From an uncultured Desulfomonile sp. (GTDB lineage Bacteria; Desulfobacterota; Desulfomonilia; Desulfomonilales; Desulfomonilaceae): 11,893 nt of DNA. Numbering within the stretch: the stretch's first letter is position 1; each line of letters begins with the position of its first letter. The translations under genes and the position numbers were made by a program. Positions 1-7,201 of the stretch are shown one piece after another. Below the pieces are notes generated by a model that did not search any database, had not been told where the DNA came from, and saw only the letters and a list, made by a program, of their open reading frames with translations. The DNA lies in assembly GCA_937915285.1 (NCBI GenBank), contig CALDNG010000119.1, positions 1-11,893 of the forward strand. Direction: 5' to 3'.

Positions 1-3000
1 CCAATTTCTTTCTTGATCGCCCAGTATTTGCGTGGGTTATAGCGATTATTATGATGGTAGCAGGTTGCCTGGCGATTTACAACCTGCCCATCGCCCAGTA
101 TCCTCCAATAGCTCCACCCTCCATTTCCATCCAGTCCTTTTATCCGGGCGCCTCCGCTGAGACTGTTGAAAACAGCGTTACCCAGATAATTGAACAGAAG
201 ATGACCGGCTTTGACAAGATGCTATATCTGTCAGCCACGAGCGATTCTTCCGGAACTTCAAGAATTGAGCTGACTTTTGCGCCCGGGACGGACCCGGATC
301 TCGCATGGTCTCAGGTTCAAAACAAGCTGCAGCTCGCAATGGCCAGCCTTCCGGAGGTCGTGCAGAGGCAGGGAGTCAGGGTCAGCAAGTCTACCAAGAA
401 TTACCTGCTAATTGTAGGACTGATCTCTGAAGACGGCTCAATGGACGGAAACGATCTCAGGGACTATGCTCAATCGACACTTGAGAAGGTTCTTGCCAGG
501 GTGCCCGGGGTCGGTGAGGTGGAAAACTTCGGAACCCAGTACGCAATGCGCATCTGGATCAACCCTGATAGCCTGACCGAATATTATTTGACGATGGAAG
601 ACGTTATCAAGGCTTTAAGGGCGTATAACGTCGAGATATCCGCTGGACAGTTCGGTGGAACTCCGGCTGTGCCAGGACAGAGACTCAACGCTTCCATAAT
701 CGTCCAGAACCTTCTTAAAACTCCCGAGGAATTTGCCAACATCCCTATTCGAATGAACCCCGACGGCTCAATCGTCAGGATCAAGGACATCGGAAGAACT
801 GAGCTTGGCACAGAAACCTATGATGTAGACGCATTGTTCAATGGGAAGCCTTCAGCGGGAATGGCCATACGTCAGGCGGCAGGCGCAAACGCTCTGACCA
901 CCGCCCAGGCCATCAAGGACAAACTCGAGGAGATGAGTAGATACTTTCCTCCCGGTATGAAGGCCGTCTTCTACTATGACACCACTCCTTTTGTCAAAGT
1001 AGCCATACGCGAAGTTGTAAAGACCCTGTTTGAGGCGATATTGCTGGTCTTTCTGGTCATGTACCTGTTCATGGGGAATATCAGGGCCACACTCATCCCG
1101 ACCATCGCGGTGCCGGTGGTCATTCTCGGAACATTTGCGATACTCGGCATGTTCGGTTTCTCCATCAACATGCTGACAATGTTTGGCATGGTGCTGGCCA
1201 TAGGTTTGCTGGTGGATGACGCCATCGTGGTGGTTGAGAACGTAGAACGAATCATGCACGACGAGGGTCTTTCGGCCAGGGAAGCGACCCGCAAGTCCAT
1301 GGGACAGATAACAAGCGCACTCATAGGCATAGGCCTGGTTCTTTCTGCGGTGTTCGGACCGATGATGTTCTTCGGCGGTTCCACAGGTGTCATATACCGC
1401 CAGTTCTCGATAACCATCATTTCCTCGATGCTGTTGTCGGTGGTAGTAGCCCTGATTCTTACACCGGTGCTATGCGCCGGTCTTCTTAAGCCTGGTTCGG
1501 AGACCCATGGCAAAGGTTTCTGGATCCTGAAGCCCTTCTTCAGGTGGTTTGACAGTCTGTTCCTGTCAGCTACCAACACATACCTGCGGGTCGTTGGTAA
1601 TGCTCTGGCGAGAAAAACGCCATACCTGATTCTTTACCTTTTGATTGTCGTTTGCATGGTGGTTCTTTTTCAGCGCATGCCGACATCATATCTGCCTGAC
1701 GAGGACCAGGGTATCATATTTGTCCAGGCTGTTCTCCCCGGAAACGCCACACTTGAACAGACCAAGGAAGTGCTGCAAAGAGCTAACGATTACTTTCTCA
1801 CCCAGGAAAAGGAATCAGTAGAATCAGTTACAACCGTCGCCGGTTTCAGCTACTCTGGTCGTGGACAGAACATGGGTTTGGCATTTGTAAAGCTTAGAGA
1901 CTGGGAACTGCGAAACCGTCCACAATGGAGGGCCGATCAGATCGTCGCAAGGGCCATGATGCGCTTTTCCCAGATAAGAAATGCCATGGTGTTCGCTTTT
2001 ACACCACCTTCGGTAATAGAGCTGGGTAACGCCAAGGGTTTCGACTTTCAGTTGCTCGACCGAAGTGGCCTCGGGCATGAAGCATTGATGAACGCCCGTA
2101 ATCAGGCGGTGGGAATGGCGGCCCAGGACCCGCGGCTAAGGTCTGTCAGGCCCAATGGCATGAACGATGTGCCTGAATACAGGATTGACATAGATTGGGA
2201 AAGGGCCGGCGCTCTGGGTGTCAACATTTCAGCCATTCACCAGACAATATCAGCGGCCTTCGGTTCAGCCTACATTAACGACTTTATTCAGGGTGGACGG
2301 GTGAAAAGAGTTTATCTGCAGGCTGATGCGCCTTACCGTATGATGCCTGACCAGCTCGAAAAGCTGTATGTTCGAAACAGCGAAGGTAAGATGACCCCTT
2401 TTTCATCCATAGCATCCGGACACTGGACATCGGGCTCACCCAAGCTTGAGCGCTATAACGCCTTCCCTTCAATCAACATCTGGGGTGAGGCGGCCCCAGG
2501 AAGAAGTTCCGGAGAAGCGATGAAAGCCATGGAGGAAATAGTATCAAAACTCCAGACTGGCATCGGTTACGACTGGACCGGCCTGTCCTTCCAGGAACGC
2601 CTTGCCGGAACACAGACAGGGCCACTGTACGCTTTCTCCATACTCGTCATATTCCTTTGCCTCGCGGCCCTGTATGAGAGCTGGCCCATTCCCATCGCCA
2701 TCCTGCTTACCCTACCCTTGGGCGCCATCGGTGGAGTCCTGGCTACGACAATGCGAGGCCTGCCCAACGATGTCTATTTCCAGATAGGGCTGCTGGCTAC
2801 ACTAGGATTGACGACGAAAAACGCCATTCTGATAATCCAGTTCACCAAGGCCCTCGTGGAAGATGGGGTTGACTTGATAGAAGCCACCCTGGAAGCCGCC
2901 AGACTCAGGGTTAGACCGATAATAATGACCTCACTCGCATTCGGATTCGGGGTCCTGCCGTTGACCCTGGCCACTGGCGCTGGAGCCGGAGCGCAGAACG

Positions 3001-3149
3001 CCATCGGCACAGGGGTTATAGGTGGAGTGGTCACCGCAACCATGCTGGTGACCCTGTACGCCCCAGTCTTTTATGTTATTATATTCAAGGCCTTTGCCAG
3101 ACCCCGCAAGGCCGCCGAGCAAAGTGGGGCTCTACAGGGCTCGAGTTAG
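1..3149 (+). CDS. AcrB/MexB-type RND multidrug efflux pump, inner-membrane subunit (5' end just cut off)
   Basis: This is the proton-driven inner-membrane pump of a tripartite efflux complex, which exports hydrophobic or amphiphilic compounds through a periplasmic adaptor and an outer-membrane channel. The open frame runs from base 3 and reads NFFLDRPVFAWVIAI, the classic N-terminus of the HAE-1 family. AcrB begins MPNFFIDRP, so only the ATG and one further base should lie outside the window. The full length would then be about 1050 residues, close to AcrB (1049). The proton-relay residues are present: adjacent Asp codons at 1215-1220 in LLVDDAIVVVENV (AcrB D407/D408 positions) and Lys at 2817-2819 in TTKNAILIIQF (about K940). 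The second half restarts with the MPTSYLPDEDQG motif, showing the internal duplication. The adaptor gene, if linked, should lie upstream; no outer-membrane channel gene follows. An ATG at 51 is internal to TM1 and is not the true start. Substrate is unknown. Confidence 0.96.
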   Translation, partial: NFFLDRPVFAWVIAIIMMVAGCLAIYNLPIAQYPPIAPPSISIQSFYPGASAETVENSVTQIIEQKMTGFDKMLYLSATSDSSGTSRIELTFAPGTDPDLAWSQVQNKLQLAMASLPEVVQRQGVRVSKSTKNYLLIVGLISEDGSMDGNDLRDYAQSTLEKVLARVPGVGEVENFGTQYAMRIWINPDSLTEYYLTMEDVIKALRAYNVEISAGQFGGTPAVPGQRLNASIIVQNLLKTPEEFANIPIRMNPDGSIVRIKDIGRTELGTETYDVDALFNGKPSAGMAIRQAAGANALTTAQAIKDKLEEMSRYFPPGMKAVFYYDTTPFVKVAIREVVKTLFEAILLVFLVMYLFMGNIRATLIPTIAVPVVILGTFAILGMFGFSINMLTMFGMVLAIGLLVDDAIVVVENVERIMHDEGLSAREATRKSMGQITSALIGIGLVLSAVFGPMMFFGGSTGVIYRQFSITIISSMLLSVVVALILTPVLCAGLLKPGSETHGKGFWILKPFFRWFDSLFLSATNTYLRVVGNALARKTPYLILYLLIVVCMVVLFQRMPTSYLPDEDQGIIFVQAVLPGNATLEQTKEVLQRANDYFLTQEKESVESVTTVAGFSYSGRGQNMGLAFVKLRDWELRNRPQWRADQIVARAMMRFSQIRNAMVFAFTPPSVIELGNAKGFDFQLLDRSGLGHEALMNARNQAVGMAAQDPRLRSVRPNGMNDVPEYRIDIDWERAGALGVNISAIHQTISAAFGSAYINDFIQGGRVKRVYLQADAPYRMMPDQLEKLYVRNSEGKMTPFSSIASGHWTSGSPKLERYNAFPSINIWGEAAPGRSSGEAMKAMEEIVSKLQTGIGYDWTGLSFQERLAGTQTGPLYAFSILVIFLCLAALYESWPIPIAILLTLPLGAIGGVLATTMRGLPNDVYFQIGLLATLGLTTKNAILIIQFTKALVEDGVDLIEATLEAARLRVRPIIMTSLAFGFGVLPLTLATGAGAGAQNAIGTGVIGGVVTATMLVTLYAPVFYVIIFKAFARPRKAAEQSGALQGSS

Positions 3150-3224
3150 AGCCGGATTTTAAGAAGAAAAAAAGGGGGGGCTTGAGTCAATAATTTTTCG
3201 GCGCCTAGCCGTATTACTCTTGCC

Positions 3225-3253
3225 TTGTTACACATTTTGAATTATTGTGTTAT
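3225..3253 (+). promoter_or_regulatory. Predicted sigma70-type promoter of the ABC importer operon
   Basis: A TTGTTA -35-like element (3225-3230) and a TGTTAT -10-like element (3248-3253) are separated by 17 bp; each matches consensus at four of six positions. TATAAG at 3251-3256 is an alternative -10. Transcription would start near 3260, giving a leader of about 28 nt. The elements are individually weak, but their placement just before the Fur-like box and the permease start supports them. Confidence 0.4.
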
Positions 3254-3255
3254 AA

Positions 3256-3274
3256 GAGAATGATAATTGCTGTA
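3256..3274 (+). promoter_or_regulatory. Fur-box-like operator
   Basis: The sequence gagaatgataattgctgta matches the classical 19-bp Fur box (GATAATGATAATCATTATC) at 13 of 19 positions. The left half is nearly intact (GAgAATGATAAT) and the right half is degenerate. It overlaps the expected transcription start of the downstream ABC operon, where a bound repressor would block initiation. Fur repression under iron sufficiency is an inference from this match and from the importer family. Confidence 0.45.
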
Positions 3275-3287
3275 AAAGTGTTATTAT

Positions 3288-4367
3288 ATGAGTTGCGCAA
3301 CTAATGTTACAGCGGAATATACCGCATACGTAAAACGAAAGAATAGTCTTTTCATAATGTTGCTGGCGGCGTTGGCTGCGATATCGGTATATTCGATCGC
3401 TGCGGGCTCCTACAACATTCCTGCGTGGAATGTGGTCAAATCCCTTTTGGGCCTGAGCGTCGGCCCGGAGGATATCGTCATATGGAATATTAGAGCGCCG
3501 AGGATAGCTGCGGCGATTGTGGGCGGATGGGGTTTGGCTATATCAGGTACGGCCATCCAGTGCCTGCTCAAGAACCCACTGGCGTCTCCGTTCACCCTCG
3601 GGGTGAGTCATGGCGCTGTTTTTGGCGCGGCTTTCGCCATAGTGCTGCTGAACGCCGGTATGGCGCCCCAGGCGCCGGCAAATACCGGAGCTGCAGCCAG
3701 CCTGAATCTCAGCAATATATATTCGGTTACGATCTTTGCGTTTCTAGGGGCGATGCTGGCCACGGGAGTAATCCTTCTGCTATCTGCCATCAGGAAGCTC
3801 TCATCAGAGGCGATAATACTTGCTGGGGTGGCTTTGTCCTCGCTCTTTGTCTCCGGGACCATACTTCTGCAGTATTTTGCCAGCGACATTGAGGTCGCCT
3901 CGATAGTTTTCTGGACCTTCGGAGATGTCGGCCGGCTTAACTGGCGTGAGGTCACCATTTGTTTTGGGGCCGCAATCCTTGTAACAGCCTATTTTGTCAT
4001 CAATCGCTGGAACCTCAATGCGTTATCCGCAGGCGACGATGTCGCCGGTTCACTGGGAGTGAATGTGACCATAGCCAGGATCACAGGCATGATCATGGCC
4101 ACCCTGGTCACTGCCCTGATCACCGCGTTCATGGGTGTAATCGCATTTCTTGGCCTGTTGGCGCCGCATATCGCACGCCGTCTGGTAGGACCGGACCATC
4201 GTTTTCTGATACCTCACTCCTGCGTGATCGGATCGCTATTGTTGCTGGTGGCAGACACTCTGGGGCGAACGCTAATCGGGGCGGGCACATTACCTGTTGG
4301 CGTGCTCACATCTTTCATGGGCGCTCCGCTGTTCCTGTATCTTCTCGTCAGAGGCTACCAGAAATGA
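3288..4367 (+). CDS. FecCD/BtuC-family ABC importer permease (iron complex or corrinoid type)
   Basis: This 359-residue polytopic inner-membrane protein would form the homodimeric channel of a type II ABC importer for metal chelates such as Fe-siderophore, heme or cobalamin. Family features visible include the R-x-P-R pair (R69, R72; in BtuC the equivalent arginines dock the binding protein), the following GGWGLAISGTAIQCLLKNPLA and SPFTLGVSHGA blocks, and the C-terminal FLGLLAPHIARRLVGPDHR loop that contacts the ATPase. The end reads LPVGVLTSFMGAPLFLYLL. Length is typical for the family (about 330-360). The usual Glu before the Pro of the E-[IL]-P-[VI]-G motif is Leu335. The ATG at 3288 has no strong ribosome-binding site; an alternative ATG at 3357 would remove 23 residues. 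It overlaps the ATPase gene by four bases (ATGA), indicating translational coupling. The ligand cannot be read from the sequence. Confidence 0.93.
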   Translation: MSCATNVTAEYTAYVKRKNSLFIMLLAALAAISVYSIAAGSYNIPAWNVVKSLLGLSVGPEDIVIWNIRAPRIAAAIVGGWGLAISGTAIQCLLKNPLASPFTLGVSHGAVFGAAFAIVLLNAGMAPQAPANTGAAASLNLSNIYSVTIFAFLGAMLATGVILLLSAIRKLSSEAIILAGVALSSLFVSGTILLQYFASDIEVASIVFWTFGDVGRLNWREVTICFGAAILVTAYFVINRWNLNALSAGDDVAGSLGVNVTIARITGMIMATLVTALITAFMGVIAFLGLLAPHIARRLVGPDHRFLIPHSCVIGSLLLLVADTLGRTLIGAGTLPVGVLTSFMGAPLFLYLLVRGYQK

Positions 4368-5149
4368 TCCTATCTGTTCAGGGCATAAGCTTCCGTTATA
4401 ACAGTTCACCGGTCCTGGACGGAGTGAGTTTCGAACTCGGGCGCGGTCAGGCTCTAGGGGTGCTAGGCGTTAACGGCGCAGGTAAGTCCACACTCCTGAA
4501 GTGTATAAACAAAATCCTCAAGCCCACGCACGGATCCATACTGCTTAATCACGAAGACATCCTCAGCCTCAGCGGGACTCGAATCGCCCGCAGGATGGGT
4601 TATGTCCCGCAGAAATATTCTGAGGACACCCTGACAGTGTTCGACACGGTTCTGCTTGGTCGAAAACCTCACATAAAATGGTCGGCGGTCAAGAGGGACT
4701 ATGAAATAGTGGAGACGATACTTCACACCATGAAGCTGGACCGGTTTGCTCTTAGAAAAGTTTCTGAGCTAAGTGGAGGTGAGTCCCAGAAGGTCATAAT
4801 TGCCAGGGCTCTTGCCCAGGAACCGGACATCCTTTTGTTGGACGAGCCCACAAGCAATCTGGACCTCAAGAACCAGATAGATGTAATGAATCTCATCCGG
4901 GATGTGGTGCGCAATCATGATGTTTCGGTGATCGTCACGATGCATGATCTGAATCTTGCAATGCGATTCACGGACAGCCTGCTCATGATCAGGGATAACA
5001 CTGTCTACTGCTGCATCCCGCCCGACAGGGTAACACCTGAAATAATTCATGATGTCTATGGCATCGACGTCATCCTGGCTGATGTGAACGGCTACCCGGT
5101 AGTGGTTCCGGTTGGGAATCATGACGTGGCGCATCCGGCGCATCACTGA
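4364..5149 (+). CDS. FecE/BtuD-family ABC importer ATPase
   Basis: This 261-residue cytoplasmic ATPase powers the adjacent permease. All nucleotide-binding motifs are intact: Walker A GVNGAGKST (35-43), Q-loop with Gln83 in YVPQKY, signature LSGGES (136-141), Walker B ILLLDEP (156-162), D-loop SNLD (164-167) and switch His194 in TMHDL. The organisation is that of iron-complex importers (FepC, FhuC, BtuD). The start chosen is the ATG at 4364, which overlaps the permease stop as ATGA and gives a normal N-terminus (MILSVQGISFRY). The frame stays open upstream for 135 codons, but that part overlaps the permease and resembles no ATPase sequence. The gene is followed after 58 bp by the binding-protein gene on the same strand, completing the importer. 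Confidence 0.95.
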   Translation: MILSVQGISFRYNSSPVLDGVSFELGRGQALGVLGVNGAGKSTLLKCINKILKPTHGSILLNHEDILSLSGTRIARRMGYVPQKYSEDTLTVFDTVLLGRKPHIKWSAVKRDYEIVETILHTMKLDRFALRKVSELSGGESQKVIIARALAQEPDILLLDEPTSNLDLKNQIDVMNLIRDVVRNHDVSVIVTMHDLNLAMRFTDSLLMIRDNTVYCCIPPDRVTPEIIHDVYGIDVILADVNGYPVVVPVGNHDVAHPAHH

Positions 5150-5207
5150 AACAAGTCTTTCATTGAAATAAACACCTGTGATTACGACTCATGAAAGGGG
5201 AGAGTGA

Positions 5208-6305
5208 ATGAGAATACTGCACACCATATTAATCGCTTTTTTGAGCCTTTTATTTGTTCCGGAGTGTTCCTTTTCACAGAAACCCACAATCGAGATAAAG
5301 GACACTGCAGGCAGAATGGTTAAGGCTCCCGTCAACCCCGACAGGATAGTGTGCCTTGGTCCTGGAAGCCTCAGGCAGATTGTTTATCTTGGCAGACAGG
5401 ACAGGCTGGTGGGCATAGAGCAGTTCGAGAAGGGCTCATCGTACGGCAGGCCCTATCTTCTGGCCAATCCTCAACTGACCCAACTTCCTGTGATTGCGCC
5501 GGGAGGTGGGAAAAATACCAATTCCGACCCTGATCTTGAGGCGACGCTCAAGGTTAAACCAGAGGTCATATTCATATCCTACATGGAGCCGGCCAAGGCG
5601 GACGCATTACAGGGGAAGCTGGGAATACCTGTCGTGGTTTTGACTCAGGGAAGGTTCGCAGGGTTTGACGAGAGGATGTTCGATTCCCTGCTCGTGGCGG
5701 CAAAGGTATTGCAGGCCGAAGAAAGGGCTGAGGCCGTAATCCGTTTCGTCAGGGAATCACGGGCTGATCTTGAAAAACGTGTCGGCGACGTCTCTTCCAG
5801 GCCCGGTCCGACCGTTTATGTCGGAGGCGTCGGATTCAAAGGTCAACAGGGTATAGAAAGCAGTGACTCAGACTATACACCCCTGGAATGGATTAAGGCC
5901 AATCAGGTAGTCAAGAGTCTAAACAGGCCCGAGCATGTCTTCATAAACAAGGAACAGTTACTCGCATGGAATCCCGATGTAATTTTCGTTGACGGCAGTG
6001 GGCTCATGCCCATTCTGCAGGATTACCGGAAGAACCAGAGCTTTTATATGTCTCTAAAGGCTGTGAAGGAAGCCTCCAGTTATGTCCTTTTCCCATTCGT
6101 CTTTTACGTTGCTAATGTCGATACTGCTATCGTGGACGCTTACGCTGCAGGCAAGGTATTGTATCCGGACAGGTTCTCCGACATAGACGTCAAGGCTAAT
6201 GCGGACAGGATATACTCTTTCTTTCTAAATAAACCTGTCTACGATTTGATGGAGAAGGATTTCGGAGCATTGCTAAGGAATGATTTCTTGGGTTTGACAA
6301 AGTAA
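5208..6305 (+). CDS. Periplasmic substrate-binding protein of the iron-type ABC importer (FecB/BtuF/TroA-like fold)
   Basis: This 365-residue exported protein should capture the ligand in the periplasm and deliver it to the permease at 3288-4367. The N-terminus has a signal peptide (MRILHTILIAFLSLLF core), with likely cleavage at SFS/Q (residues 23/24). Cys20 sits in VPEC, a poor lipobox, so a soluble periplasmic form is favoured over a lipoprotein. Family features are an N-terminal lobe with PDRIVCLGPGSLRQIVYLG and DRLVGIE, a central KPEVIFISY strand before a long linker helix, and a second lobe with a WNPDVIFVDG strand. It belongs to the broad PF01497-like family. A strong Shine-Dalgarno sequence (AGGGGAG, about 5196-5202) sits upstream of the ATG. 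No TonB-dependent receptor or siderophore gene is linked. Ligand is unknown; iron chelate is favoured because of the operon's Fur-like box. Confidence 0.88.
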   Translation: MRILHTILIAFLSLLFVPECSFSQKPTIEIKDTAGRMVKAPVNPDRIVCLGPGSLRQIVYLGRQDRLVGIEQFEKGSSYGRPYLLANPQLTQLPVIAPGGGKNTNSDPDLEATLKVKPEVIFISYMEPAKADALQGKLGIPVVVLTQGRFAGFDERMFDSLLVAAKVLQAEERAEAVIRFVRESRADLEKRVGDVSSRPGPTVYVGGVGFKGQQGIESSDSDYTPLEWIKANQVVKSLNRPEHVFINKEQLLAWNPDVIFVDGSGLMPILQDYRKNQSFYMSLKAVKEASSYVLFPFVFYVANVDTAIVDAYAAGKVLYPDRFSDIDVKANADRIYSFFLNKPVYDLMEKDFGALLRNDFLGLTK

Positions 6306-6322
6306 ACGAACAGGGCAGTGGT

Positions 6323-7180
6323 TTAACGCACAGACATCTCTTCGCCAATGGCATTGGAGAATGCGGCAAATTCAAATGGTGAGAGAGTTTCGGCGCGACG
6401 TCCCAGATCTATGCCGGAGCGGTCTGCAGCCCTCTGGAATCCGTCTGCGTCCAGACCTGGAGCTAGCATTGACTTGAGATTGTTCCTGAGGGTTTTACGT
6501 CTGGCGGAAAACGCTGTTTTGACCAATCGGGTGAGAAGCTTGTAGTCTGAAACATGGATTTGGGGGTTCTCGTAGAAATCTATGCGGATGAGAGTTGAAT
6601 CGACGGCCGGCGCGGGATAGAAAGCCCGTCCGGGTATGTCGAAGAGGGCCCGAACGGTTGATCTTACACCCAAAAGAGCGCTTAGGGTCCCATACTCCTT
6701 TCCACCGGGCTCGGCCATGAAACGGTCAGCCACCTCTTTCTGGAGCATTATCGTCAGTGATCCAAATATGTCGCTATTGTCCTGAAACATGAAGACAAGT
6801 CGGCTGGAAACACTGTAAGGCAGGTTAGCCACAACACGGAGCCTCCCTACCCTCCCGGCAAGTTCACGGAAATTGAATTTGAGGGCGTCAGCGTGTACTA
6901 ACTCAACATTTTCCACTCCCCCGAATTTGCTTTGCAACTCCCTGAAAAAACCGGAGTCTATCTCTATGGCGATTACCCTTGCCCCAGAATCGGCCAGCGC
7001 CTTGGTCAGCGCCCCCAAACCGGCGCCTACCTCTACAATATATTCACCAGGAGTCACCTGCGCAGCGGAAATAATCCTTTCGAGGTACTGAACGTCAACA
7101 AGCAGGTTCTGGCCCAGCCACTTCTTTGGCGACAGCTTCTTTTCCCTGAATGTTTTTATTGTTTCATGGACTGATGACAA
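6323..7180 (-). CDS. rsmA (ksgA): 16S rRNA (adenine1518-N6/adenine1519-N6)-dimethyltransferase
   Basis: This cytoplasmic enzyme transfers four methyl groups from S-adenosylmethionine to two adjacent adenosines in the 3' terminal hairpin of 16S rRNA, a late 30S assembly step. The 285-residue product is of normal length. Visible motifs are the N-terminal KKWLGQNLL (family: K-x-x-G-Q-x-F/L), the SAM-binding EVGAGLG (50-56), acidic Glu73 in AIEID, HADALKF (96-102), and the catalytic NLPY (119-122). The C-terminal RRKTLRNNLKSML segment is typical of the small domain. The start codon is TTG at 7180, supported by GAGG (7188-7191 on the opposite strand) seven bases upstream; there is no better in-frame ATG nearby. 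It begins 21 bp after mnmE and is likely co-transcribed with it. The stop codon faces that of the ABC binding-protein gene across 17 bp. Confidence 0.96.
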   Translation of the reverse strand: MSSVHETIKTFREKKLSPKKWLGQNLLVDVQYLERIISAAQVTPGEYIVEVGAGLGALTKALADSGARVIAIEIDSGFFRELQSKFGGVENVELVHADALKFNFRELAGRVGRLRVVANLPYSVSSRLVFMFQDNSDIFGSLTIMLQKEVADRFMAEPGGKEYGTLSALLGVRSTVRALFDIPGRAFYPAPAVDSTLIRIDFYENPQIHVSDYKLLTRLVKTAFSARRKTLRNNLKSMLAPGLDADGFQRAADRSGIDLGRRAETLSPFEFAAFSNAIGEEMSVR

Positions 7181-7201
7181 TTTGGCGCCTCGTGATAGGT
7201 C

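Noticed and set aside
974..1579. 201-residue open frame on the minus strand within the efflux pump gene
   Set aside because: The translation is Met/Ser/Thr/Arg-rich without domain features, typical of an antisense shadow of a conserved transporter gene.
3200..3215. Hairpin CGGC/GCCG after the efflux pump gene as a terminator
   Set aside because: The stem is only 4 bp and the T-run lies before rather than after it on the + strand.
3959..4363. Upstream extension of the ABC ATPase reading frame by 135 codons
   Set aside because: It overlaps the well-supported permease in another frame, its translation is unlike any ABC protein, and the ATG at 4364 gives a normal ATPase N-terminus with an ATGA overlap.
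5157..5197. Inverted repeat CTTTCAT/ATGAAAG ahead of the binding-protein gene
   Set aside because: Seven base pairs with a 27-nt loop is weak and AT-rich. It touches the ribosome-binding region, but nothing else supports a riboswitch or attenuator.
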